From positions 1 to 44,440 of the forward strand of contig JAKAUM010000011.1 in the NCBI GenBank assembly GCA_021827685.1: a stretch of DNA of 44,440 nucleotides, read 5' to 3'. Below, in pieces: positions 15,390 through 22,058 of this stretch. The notes under the pieces are model-generated. The model had not been told where the DNA came from and searched no databases. It saw only the letters and a program-made list of their open reading frames with translations. Made by a program: the position numbers and the translations under genes. This stretch comes from a bacterium (GTDB lineage: Bacteria; Patescibacteriota; Minisyncoccia; UBA6257; 2-01-FULL-56-20). The number at the start of each line of letters is the position of its first letter. The stretch's first letter is position 1.

Positions 15390-16661
15390 ATGGGCAGGAT
15401 TTTCCAGATATTCAGGATTAAGGACCTTCGGAACAAGGTTCTTACCGTCGCGGGCTTGCTCGTCGCATACCGCGTGTTCGCCGCGATTCCGATTCCCGGC
15501 GTCGACGCGGCGCGCCTCGCGAGCTATTTCAACTCGAACCAATTCTTCGGATTCCTGAACTTCTTTTCGGGCGGCGGCCTGGCGAACCTTTCGGTCGTGA
15601 TGCTCGGGGTGGGCCCGTACATTACGGCGACCATCATCATGCAGCTTCTCACCATCGTTTTCCCGCGCATGAAGGAGATGTATTATGAAGAGGGCGCCCG
15701 CGGACAGGCGAAATTCAACCAGTATTCGCGCCTCCTCACCGTGCCCCTCGCCGTCGTGAATTCGTACGGCTTCCTCACGCTTCTTATCTCGCAGGGCGTC
15801 ATTAACCGGCCGCCGCTTTTCTCCTTTATTACGAACGTCATCGTGATCAGCGCGGGTTCGATGATCGCGCTCTGGCTCGGCGAACTCATTACCGAGCAGA
15901 AGATGGGCAACGGCATCTCGCTCATCATTCTGGCGGGCATCCTCTCGGGCTTGCCGCGGTTCTTCGGCACGGCGATCGTCTCGTACACGCCCGCGCTTCT
16001 CACGACCTACCTCGGCTTCGCGGTCGCGGCCGTCGTCCTGATTGGCGGGGTAGTGTACCTGAACGAAGGCGAGCGGAAGGTGCCGGTGGCCTACGCCCGG
16101 CGGGTCCGCGGCAATAAGATGTACGGCGGGGCGCAGAGCTACCTCCCCCTCAAGGTCAATGCGGCGGGCATGATTCCGCTGATTTTCGCGATTTCGGTGC
16201 TTCTCTTCCCGCAATTCCTCGCCTTCATCGTTTCCATATTTTCCGCCGCATGGGGCGTGAAGATAAACGGCTTCGCGCAGGCGTTCGTTTCGAATCAGTT
16301 CTGGTACGGCGCGATTTACTTCCTCCTCGTATTCGTCTTCACCTACTTCTACACCTCCATCACGTTCAATCCCGAGGAGGTGGCGAAAAACCTCCAGCAG
16401 GGCGGCGGCTTCGTGCCCGGCATCCGTCCCGGCGAAAGCACGCAGAAGTTCTTCTCGACGGTGATGAACCGCGTGACGTTCTGGGGAGCGGTCTTCCTCG
16501 GGCTCGTCGCCATTTTGCCGATCGTCGTGCAGTCCATCACGGGCGTCGCGGTGCTCACGATCAGCGGCACGGCGATCCTCATCGTCGTCGCCGTCGCGCT
16601 CGAAACCATGCGGATGGTGGATTCCCAGCTTACGGTCCGCGAATACGAAGGGATAGAATAA
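15390..16661 (+). CDS. secY: Preprotein translocase subunit SecY
   Basis: Multi-spanning membrane protein of 423 aa that forms the protein-conducting channel with SecE and SecG. Ten hydrophobic segments can be followed. Signatures include VYRVFAAIPIPGVD-type N-terminus, NFFSGGGLANLSVVMLGVGPYITATIIMQLL in the plug/TM2 region, LGELITEQKMGNGISLII, and the cytoplasmic loop YNEGERKVPVAYARRVRG-like segment used by SecA. It is the normal length for a minimal SecY. It is 7 bases from adk. Confidence 0.96.
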   Translation: MGRIFQIFRIKDLRNKVLTVAGLLVAYRVFAAIPIPGVDAARLASYFNSNQFFGFLNFFSGGGLANLSVVMLGVGPYITATIIMQLLTIVFPRMKEMYYEEGARGQAKFNQYSRLLTVPLAVVNSYGFLTLLISQGVINRPPLFSFITNVIVISAGSMIALWLGELITEQKMGNGISLIILAGILSGLPRFFGTAIVSYTPALLTTYLGFAVAAVVLIGGVVYLNEGERKVPVAYARRVRGNKMYGGAQSYLPLKVNAAGMIPLIFAISVLLFPQFLAFIVSIFSAAWGVKINGFAQAFVSNQFWYGAIYFLLVFVFTYFYTSITFNPEEVAKNLQQGGGFVPGIRPGESTQKFFSTVMNRVTFWGAVFLGLVAILPIVVQSITGVAVLTISGTAILIVVAVALETMRMVDSQLTVREYEGIE

Positions 16662-16668
16662 CCGGCGC

Positions 16669-17262
16669 ATGGACTTCGACGCCGTCATCGTCCTCGGGCC
16701 GCAAGGATCAGGAAAGAGCACCCAGGGAAGACGCCTGGCCGAGGAGCTTGGATTTGCGTACTGGGGCATGGGCGGAATCCTCAGGAAAATTTTGGAGCAG
16801 GGAGGGGCGCTCGCGGCCAAAGTGCAGTCAATAAAAGAGGGCGCGCTTCTTCCGGACGAGACGATTATCGAGGTGCTCGGCGACCGCCTCCTCGCGCTCC
16901 CGCCGCGGCAGGGGGTCGTTTTCGACGGCGTCCCGCGCAGGATGGGCCAGGCGCGCTTCCTTATCGATTTTTTGAAGAATCACGGGAGGGCGGTTCCCGT
17001 CACGGTTTTCATCGACGTGCCGCGCGAGGTTTCGCGCGCGCGGCTCGCCGCCCGCGCCGGCGCGGAAAATCGCGCCGACGATACGCCGGAGGGGATCGCC
17101 GAGCGGCTCCGATCTTACGAGGAAACAATGCAGCCGGTCATGGAATATTTAAAGAAGGAAACACGGTTCATCGGTATCGACGGGCAACCCCCGGTCGAGG
17201 AGGTGGCGAAACGGGTAGACGCCGCGCTCGGGATCGTGGAGTCGTCCGCCAAAGAGCAATGA
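16669..17262 (+). CDS. adk: Adenylate kinase (first of a tandem pair)
   Basis: Nucleoside monophosphate kinase of 197 aa that interconverts AMP, ADP and ATP. The P-loop is GPQGSGKSTQG near residue 10. The AMP-binding DGVPRR motif is at about residue 86, and the lid region reads ENRADDTPEGIAERLRSYEETMQPVMEYL. The lid is the short form with no zinc-binding cysteines. It lies between secY and a second adk-like gene, which it overlaps by 4 bases (ATGA). The usual STGDxxR segment is replaced by WGMGGILR. Confidence 0.88.
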   Translation: MDFDAVIVLGPQGSGKSTQGRRLAEELGFAYWGMGGILRKILEQGGALAAKVQSIKEGALLPDETIIEVLGDRLLALPPRQGVVFDGVPRRMGQARFLIDFLKNHGRAVPVTVFIDVPREVSRARLAARAGAENRADDTPEGIAERLRSYEETMQPVMEYLKKETRFIGIDGQPPVEEVAKRVDAALGIVESSAKEQ

Positions 17263-17864
17263 AGCGTTCCCCGAAGAAGCGTCCGGCGGCCGCTACCCCG
17301 TTCAATCTGATTTTGCTCGGGGATCCGGCATCGGGGAAAGCGACCCAGGCGGCCCGGATCGTCAAGCGCTACGGGATGTACGATTTCGACATGGGGCGCG
17401 AGCTTCTGAAGCCCGCCGTCCGGCGGAGCTTCGATTACGGGGGCACCACGGCCCGAGGCCGGCTTACGCCGACCGCGGTGGTGCGCGGGATTTTGCGCCG
17501 CACGATTCCGCGGATTCCCGCGCGGCGCGGCATACTTTTCGACGGCCATCCGAAAATGATCGGCGAGGCGAAGCTTGTCGCGAAACTGCTTATAGAAAAC
17601 CGCCGCGCCGATCCGCTCGTGCTCTACCTGCGCATCCCCATGCGGGAAACCATGCGGCGTGCGGAAGGGCGCATGCGCGACGACGATACGCGCGCGGCGC
17701 TCCGGCGCCGCGCGCGGTATTACCGCACGGAGGTCGGCAAAACCGTCTCTTTTTTCAGGAAGCGGTATAAGTTCGAAAAAATTTCCGGCGTCGGCGCGCC
17801 GGACGAAGTATGGAAGAAAATAACACGGGCCATCGAGGGCCGCTTCGCGCAGGGAACGTCTTAA
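17259..17864 (+). CDS. Adenylate kinase-like protein (second of the pair)
   Basis: Protein of 201 aa with the same fold as its upstream neighbour but clearly diverged. The P-loop reads LLGDPASGKATQAARI, keeping GxPxxGKxTQA. The AMP site reads FDGHPKMIGEAKLV (Lys in place of the usual Arg of DGxPR), and the NMP region is FDMGRELLK. Basic helices after MRDDDTRAALRRRARYYRTEV occupy the lid and post-lid position. It has a basic N-terminal extension of about 14 residues. The 4-base overlap with adk implies coupled expression. It could be an adenylate kinase, a related NMP kinase or a regulatory partner. The substrate cannot be told from sequence. Confidence 0.75.
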   Translation: MKRSPKKRPAAATPFNLILLGDPASGKATQAARIVKRYGMYDFDMGRELLKPAVRRSFDYGGTTARGRLTPTAVVRGILRRTIPRIPARRGILFDGHPKMIGEAKLVAKLLIENRRADPLVLYLRIPMRETMRRAEGRMRDDDTRAALRRRARYYRTEVGKTVSFFRKRYKFEKISGVGAPDEVWKKITRAIEGRFAQGTS

Positions 17865-17874
17865 CCTATTCATA

Positions 17875-18630
17875 ATGCTTAAAACCCCGGAGGAGATAAA
17901 AACCATGCGCGAAGGCGGGCGCCGGCTCGCCGCAGTAATCCAGGCGCTCAAGGAAAAGACGGAGCCGGGCGTCGCGACGAGGCAGCTCGACCGGCTCGCG
18001 TACCGGCTGATCCATGGAGCCGGGGCAAAGCCGGCATTTCTCCGCTATCGCCCCGCGGGCGCGCGGCATGCTTATCCATATACGCTCTGCATATCCCTGA
18101 ATGACGTTGTCGTGCACGGCCAGCCGTCGGGGCGCGTGATCGCGGACGGGGATCTCGTCAAGCTGGATTTAGGGCTCGTCTACGGAGGCCTCTATGTTGA
18201 CGCCGCCGTTACGGTGGCCGTCGGCGCGCCGGGCCGCCGCGAAGAGAAACTGGTCAATGCTACGAAAGAGGCGCTTAAGGCGGGGATCGCCGCGGCCCGG
18301 CCGGGGAGTACGCTGGGCGATATCGGCGCCGCAATCGAGAAAACGGTTCGCAAGCACCGGTTTACGGTCGCGGAAGGGCTTACGGGGCACGGCATAGGCC
18401 GCGCGCTCCATGAGGAGCCGACCGTCTGGAATTTCGGGAAGCCGGGGAGCGGCGCAAAGCTCGTCCCGGGCATGACGCTCGCGATAGAGCCGATGGTCGC
18501 CGCGGGCGGAGGGGAACTCCGCCAGCTTCTCGACGAAAGCTGGGGCACGGCCGACGGTTCGCCCGCCGCCCACTTCGAACATACGATCGCCGTTACGCAG
18601 GAAGGCCCGCTTGTGCTCACGGAAATATAA
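17875..18630 (+). CDS. map: Methionine aminopeptidase, type I
   Basis: Metalloprotease of 251 aa that removes the N-terminal methionine of new proteins. All five metal ligands are visible: Asp in VKLDLGLVYGG, Asp in LYVDAAVTV, His in LTGHGIGRALHEEP, Glu in MTLAIEPMVA and Glu in HFEHTIAVT. The N-terminus MLKTPEEIKTMREGG is typical and there is no SH3-binding or zinc-finger extension. It closes the secY-adk-map segment. infA, rpmJ and rpsM, which often follow, are not here. Confidence 0.97.
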   Translation: MLKTPEEIKTMREGGRRLAAVIQALKEKTEPGVATRQLDRLAYRLIHGAGAKPAFLRYRPAGARHAYPYTLCISLNDVVVHGQPSGRVIADGDLVKLDLGLVYGGLYVDAAVTVAVGAPGRREEKLVNATKEALKAGIAAARPGSTLGDIGAAIEKTVRKHRFTVAEGLTGHGIGRALHEEPTVWNFGKPGSGAKLVPGMTLAIEPMVAAGGGELRQLLDESWGTADGSPAAHFEHTIAVTQEGPLVLTEI

Positions 18631-18640
18631 TCTCCGGCTT

Positions 18641-18649
18641 TGGTATAAT
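18641..18649 (+). promoter_or_regulatory. Extended -10 promoter of the GT2 gene
   Basis: TGG-TATAAT (18641-18649) lies just after the map stop and ends 6 bases before the GTG start at 18656. No -35 is evident, as expected when an extended -10 is present. The predicted transcript starts at the start codon. Confidence 0.7.
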
Positions 18650-18655
18650 TTTCCT

Positions 18656-19420
18656 GTGGCAAAGCCGTACCTGTCGGTCATCATTCCCGCCTATAACGAG
18701 GCGGATCGGATTCCGAAGACGCTTCTCGACATCGATCGCCGCCTTTCTGCGGCGCCGTATTCCTATGAAATCATCGTCGTAAACGACGGTTCGCGGGACC
18801 GCACCGCCGAAGTCGTGGAAAGGATGAAACAGGCGGTGCGCAATCTGAAGCTCATCGATAACGCCGAGAATAAGGGAAAGGGCGGCGCGGTGCGCCAGGG
18901 GATGCTCCTCGCGGGCGGCGCGGTACGGCTTTTCGCCGACGCCGATAACTCCACGCCCGTCGATCAATTCGAAAAAATGACGCCGCTTTTCAAGGAAGGG
19001 TGCGGCGTCGTGATCGGTTCCCGCTCCGTGAAGGGCGCGAAGCTCGATCCGCCGGAGCCGCTCTTCCGCCGCATAATCGGCAAGGCCCTCAATCTTGCCG
19101 TTCGGGCGCTGATACTCCCCGGAATTTACGATACGCAGTGCGGATTCAAGGCGTTTACCGAAGACGCTGCGAAGCGCGTGTTCGCGGCGTCGCGCGTCGC
19201 GGGATGGGGATTCGACGTGGAGGCGCTCGCGCTTGCAAAGGCCATGGGCTATCGGATCGCCGAGGTGCCGGTATACTGGAAAAACGACGCGCGTTCGCAC
19301 GTGAAGATGTCCGCCGGTTTCCAGTTTCTAAGGGATGCGTTCCTCGTCCGCTGGCGCTTATGGCGGGGCGAATACGGCCTTATCGCGCCGCTTGACACGG
19401 CCCAGCGGCCTGCCGCATAA
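18656..19420 (+). CDS. Family 2 glycosyltransferase, dolichyl-phosphate glucosyltransferase-like
   Basis: Protein of 254 aa, GT-A fold, GT2 family. It starts with GTG: MAKPYLSVIIPAYNEADRI. Motifs are NDGSRDRT, the metal-binding FADADNSTP, GSRSVKGAK and the acceptor-side QCGFKAFT with GWGFDVEALALA. The pattern resembles ALG5/DPM1-type polyprenyl-phosphate sugar transferases, so it probably loads a sugar onto a lipid carrier for the cell envelope; the sugar is unknown. No transmembrane segment is evident. The GTG was chosen because an extended -10 lies 6 bases upstream and the upstream codons overlap map. Confidence 0.85.
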   Translation: MAKPYLSVIIPAYNEADRIPKTLLDIDRRLSAAPYSYEIIVVNDGSRDRTAEVVERMKQAVRNLKLIDNAENKGKGGAVRQGMLLAGGAVRLFADADNSTPVDQFEKMTPLFKEGCGVVIGSRSVKGAKLDPPEPLFRRIIGKALNLAVRALILPGIYDTQCGFKAFTEDAAKRVFAASRVAGWGFDVEALALAKAMGYRIAEVPVYWKNDARSHVKMSAGFQFLRDAFLVRWRLWRGEYGLIAPLDTAQRPAA

Positions 19421-19421
19421 T
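19392..19421 (+). promoter_or_regulatory. Promoter of greA
   Basis: -35 TTGACA (19392-19397), an 18-base spacer and -10 CATAAT (19416-19421), ending 8 bases before the greA ATG. It lies across the 3' end of the glycosyltransferase gene. Confidence 0.75.
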
Positions 19422-19429
19422 GCTCTCCT

Positions 19430-19885
19430 ATGGCAAAACAATATCTTACCAAAGAACGGCTCGAAGAGCTGAAAGGCGAGCTTGTGGACTTGAAAAATAA
19501 GCGGCGCATCGAGGTGGCGGAGCGCTTAAAGCAGGCGAAAGAATACGGAGACCTTTCGGAAAATTCCGAATATGCCGAAGCGCGCGAGGAGCAGGCGAGC
19601 GTCGAGTCGCGCATCGCCGAGCTTGAGGATCTTTTCAAAGAGGCGGTCACGATTGAGAAAACCGGCGGCGATACGGTAGCGGTCGGTTCCACGGTGACCG
19701 TGCGGCGCGGCGAGAAAACCATGGCCTATACGGTCGTCGGTTCCTATGAAGCAAAGCCCGAAGAAGGCCGCATTTCGAGCGAATCGCCCCTCGGAAAAGC
19801 TTTTTTAGAACATCGCGCGGGCGATGCGGTGAAAGTGGAAACGCCCGCCGGCGCGGCGATATACGAAATACTGAAGGTGGAATAG
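19430..19885 (+). CDS. greA: Transcription elongation factor GreA
   Basis: Protein of 151 aa that rescues backtracked RNA polymerase by stimulating transcript cleavage. The N-terminal coiled coil is clear (about residues 8-75) with the acidic tip GDLSENSEYAEAREEQ. The C-terminal FKBP-like domain includes RISSESPLGKAFLEHRAGDAVKVETPAG. The length is close to the usual 158. It has its own promoter and is followed by a GC-rich repeat region and lysS. Confidence 0.96.
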   Translation: MAKQYLTKERLEELKGELVDLKNKRRIEVAERLKQAKEYGDLSENSEYAEAREEQASVESRIAELEDLFKEAVTIEKTGGDTVAVGSTVTVRRGEKTMAYTVVGSYEAKPEEGRISSESPLGKAFLEHRAGDAVKVETPAGAAIYEILKVE

Positions 19886-19999
19886 GGTTCAGGCCGCGCC
19901 GCCGGCCGTAGCGCGCCGGCTGCAAGGCGCCGGCTCCGGCGCGAAAAAAACGGAAAGGACGCGGGCGCGGCACCTTGCGATGCGCCCGAAGCTTCGTCA

Positions 20000-20008
20000 T
20001 GATATGAT
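20000..20008 (+). promoter_or_regulatory. Extended -10 promoter of lysS
   Basis: TGA-TATGAT (20000-20008) ends 9 bases before the lysS ATG at 20018. No -35 at proper distance is seen. The transcript would have a leader of only a few bases. Confidence 0.6.
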
Positions 20009-20017
20009 TATTCGACG

Positions 20018-21511
20018 ATGCTCGAGGAACTCGTAAAAGAAAGGCGGAGAAAGCTCGAGACGCTCCGCCGGGCGGGAATCGATCCGTATCCTCCGCGCGT
20101 CGCGCGGACGCATGCAGTGGGCGGGGCCCTCGCGGATTTCGCGGCGCTCGCCGGGAAGGGTGCCGAGGTGGCGCTCGCGGGGCGCCTGCGGAGCTTGCGC
20201 GACCAGGGCAAGATTATTTTCGCCGACCTCGAGGACGGCAGCGGAAAAATCCAGGTGGTGCTTAAGGAAGATTCTCTCGCGGGAGGGGGGCTCGATTTTT
20301 GGCGGTCGGTCCTGGATATCGGCGATTTCGTCGCGGCGGCCGGAAAATTATTTACGACCCAGAGGGGCGAAAAAAGCCTGGAGGCGGCGCGGCTCACGAT
20401 GGCGGCGAAAAGCTTGCTGCCCCTGCCCGACAAATGGGCGGGCGTCGAGGACGAAGAGCTCCGCCTCCGTAAGCGCTACCTCGATCTTATTGCGACGCCC
20501 GAGCTCCGAGAACTCTTCCGCAAAAAAACCGCTTTTTGGGAGTCATTCCGCGACGGACTGAAGCGCGAGGGATTTACGGAAGTGGAAACGCCGGTTTTGG
20601 AATCGACGCCCGGCGGCGCGGAGGCGGAGCCGTTCAAAACGCGCCACCGCGCGCTCGGCGAAGATTTTTATCTCCGTATTTCGCTCGAGCTTCCCCTCAA
20701 GCGGCTTATCGTCGGCGGCTACGACAAGGTATTCGAGATAGGCCGGGTATTCCGGAACGAGGGAATCGATCGCGAACATCTCCAGGACTATACCCAGTTG
20801 GAATTCTATTGGGCATACCGCGACTATAACGACACCATGGCGCTCACGGAAAAACTTTATAAAGATGCCATTGCGAAAACCTGCGACGGACTCGTGACGG
20901 AGCACGACGGAGAAAAGATCGACTGGTCCGGGAAATGGCCGAAGATCGACTACCTTGATGCATTTAAGAAAGCGACGGGGCTTGATTTGGCTACGGCGTC
21001 GCGGGAGGATTTATTGGATAAGGCGGCAGGGCTGGATCTCGCGGCGGATGAGACGCTCGGCAAGGGGCGCCTGATCGACCTCATATATAAAAAGACGGTT
21101 CGGCCGCACCTTGTCGAGCCGTGCTTTCTCGTGGATCCTCCGGTGGAGATCGAGCCCCTGGCAAAACGGAAGCCGGAGAATCCCCGCGTCGTGGAAAGGT
21201 TCCAGATTATGGCGGCGGGCACCGAGCTTGGCAAGGGATTTTCAGAGCTCAATGACCCGGACGACCAGCGGGCGCGGTTCGAAGAGCAAATGCGGCTCCG
21301 CGCGGCGGGGGATCGCGAAGCACAGATGCTCGATGAGGATTTTGTGGAAGCGCTTTCCTACGGCATGCCGCCCGCCGGCGGTTTCGGCGTCTCCGAGCGG
21401 TTTTTTGCGGTATTGATGGATCGTCCAATCCGCGAATGCGTATTTTTCCCGCTTATGCGGACGGAGAAGGGCGGGGATAAGGATAAGGGGCGGACGCGCT
21501 CAGCCCAATAA
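20018..21511 (+). CDS. lysS: Lysyl-tRNA synthetase, class II
   Basis: Enzyme of 497 aa that charges tRNA-Lys. An N-terminal OB-fold anticodon-binding domain (VALAGRLRSLRDQGKIIFADLEDGSGKIQVVL) precedes the class II core. Motif 1 lies around FTEVETPVLESTPGGAEAEPF. Motif 2 is FEIGRVFRNEGIDREHLQDYTQ. The conserved ELGKGFSELNDPDDQRARFEEQ and the motif 3 region GFGVSERFFAVLMDRPIRECVFFP follow. Motif 3 deviates from the usual GLGIDR pattern but keeps the arginine. The gene is convergent with the next one, 47 bases away. Confidence 0.95.
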   Translation: MLEELVKERRRKLETLRRAGIDPYPPRVARTHAVGGALADFAALAGKGAEVALAGRLRSLRDQGKIIFADLEDGSGKIQVVLKEDSLAGGGLDFWRSVLDIGDFVAAAGKLFTTQRGEKSLEAARLTMAAKSLLPLPDKWAGVEDEELRLRKRYLDLIATPELRELFRKKTAFWESFRDGLKREGFTEVETPVLESTPGGAEAEPFKTRHRALGEDFYLRISLELPLKRLIVGGYDKVFEIGRVFRNEGIDREHLQDYTQLEFYWAYRDYNDTMALTEKLYKDAIAKTCDGLVTEHDGEKIDWSGKWPKIDYLDAFKKATGLDLATASREDLLDKAAGLDLAADETLGKGRLIDLIYKKTVRPHLVEPCFLVDPPVEIEPLAKRKPENPRVVERFQIMAAGTELGKGFSELNDPDDQRARFEEQMRLRAAGDREAQMLDEDFVEALSYGMPPAGGFGVSERFFAVLMDRPIRECVFFPLMRTEKGGDKDKGRTRSAQ

Positions 21512-21546
21512 AAAATCCGGCCGCGCAAGTTGCTGCGCGCGGCCGG
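21510..21546 (-). terminator. Terminator of the 21559-21993 gene, possibly bidirectional
   Basis: CCGGCCGCGC (21517-21526) pairs with GCGCGGCCGG (21537-21546), a 10-bp GC stem. On the minus strand the stem is followed by a U6 run (A6 at 21510-21515). It lies 12 bases beyond the minus-strand gene and right after lysS, so it can also block readthrough from lysS. Confidence 0.85.
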
Positions 21547-21558
21547 GGATGTTGCCCC

Positions 21559-21993
21559 CTAATGAGGGTGGGACGTTATGGATCGCTGTAGTCGTTGGCA
21601 CGCTTGGCGCCAACGCCGGCGATATTCCCGATTCGAGAGGCCGAGCTTTTGCCTCAACCGATAAGGATCCTCTCCCGTGAGCTCTCCGAGCACGATTTCG
21701 CGCTCGGTTCTCGAAAGGGAACGTAGTTGGGCAAGGATCTTCTTGATACGCTCATTCCGTAGGATGTTTTCTTCTACAGAATGGGCGCCCGAAGGGGAAG
21801 TCGCGGCGAGAACCTCAAGCTCCCCATCTTTGAGGCCGATGAATAGGAGAATCCTCCCTCGCCGTCCCTCTTCCCACTGGTGTCCGTGAATGGACGCTAC
21901 TATTTCCTGCGCTGTCTGCCCCGATGGGGAGGGTAGCGGGATCTCCATTTTTTCAGCAAGCGCGCATACACTCTCGCTGTCATTTAAAATCAT
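21559..21993 (-). CDS. Hypothetical protein with sigma-70 region-4-like helix-turn-helix
   Basis: Protein of 144 aa that I do not recognise as a known family. The first ~75 residues show no motif. The last ~60 (IKKILAQLRSLSRTEREIVLGE through LGLSNREYRRRWRQACQRLQ) match the pattern of sigma-factor region 4: a leucine-spaced helix, an ER motif, then a helix-turn-helix. No region 2 is present, so it is not a full sigma factor; it could be a regulator or anti-phage-type DNA binder. It has a good promoter, a 37-base leader and a proper Shine-Dalgarno (GGAG, 5 bases before ATG), unlike most genes here. Its GC content is lower than its neighbours', suggesting transfer. Confidence 0.7.
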   Translation of the reverse strand: MILNDSESVCALAEKMEIPLPSPSGQTAQEIVASIHGHQWEEGRRGRILLFIGLKDGELEVLAATSPSGAHSVEENILRNERIKKILAQLRSLSRTEREIVLGELTGEDPYRLRQKLGLSNREYRRRWRQACQRLQRSITSHPH

Positions 21994-22029
21994 GCGGACT
22001 CCTGAACAGACAAATTTTACTCCTTAACC

Positions 22030-22058
22030 AGTCTACTGCGTCCAGCGATAAGGGTCAA
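22030..22058 (-). promoter_or_regulatory. Promoter of the sigma-region-4-like gene
   Basis: On the minus strand, TTGACC (22053-22058), a 17-base spacer and TAGACT (22030-22035). The -35 directly abuts the dnaE stop codon. The leader of about 37 bases ends with GGAG five bases before the ATG. Confidence 0.75.

Noticed and set aside
19890-19950. GC-rich inverted repeats after greA as a terminator
   Set aside because: The stems (for example GCGCC/GGCGC at 19927-19942) are followed by an A-run, not a T-run, on the plus strand, and on the minus strand the T-run precedes the stem.
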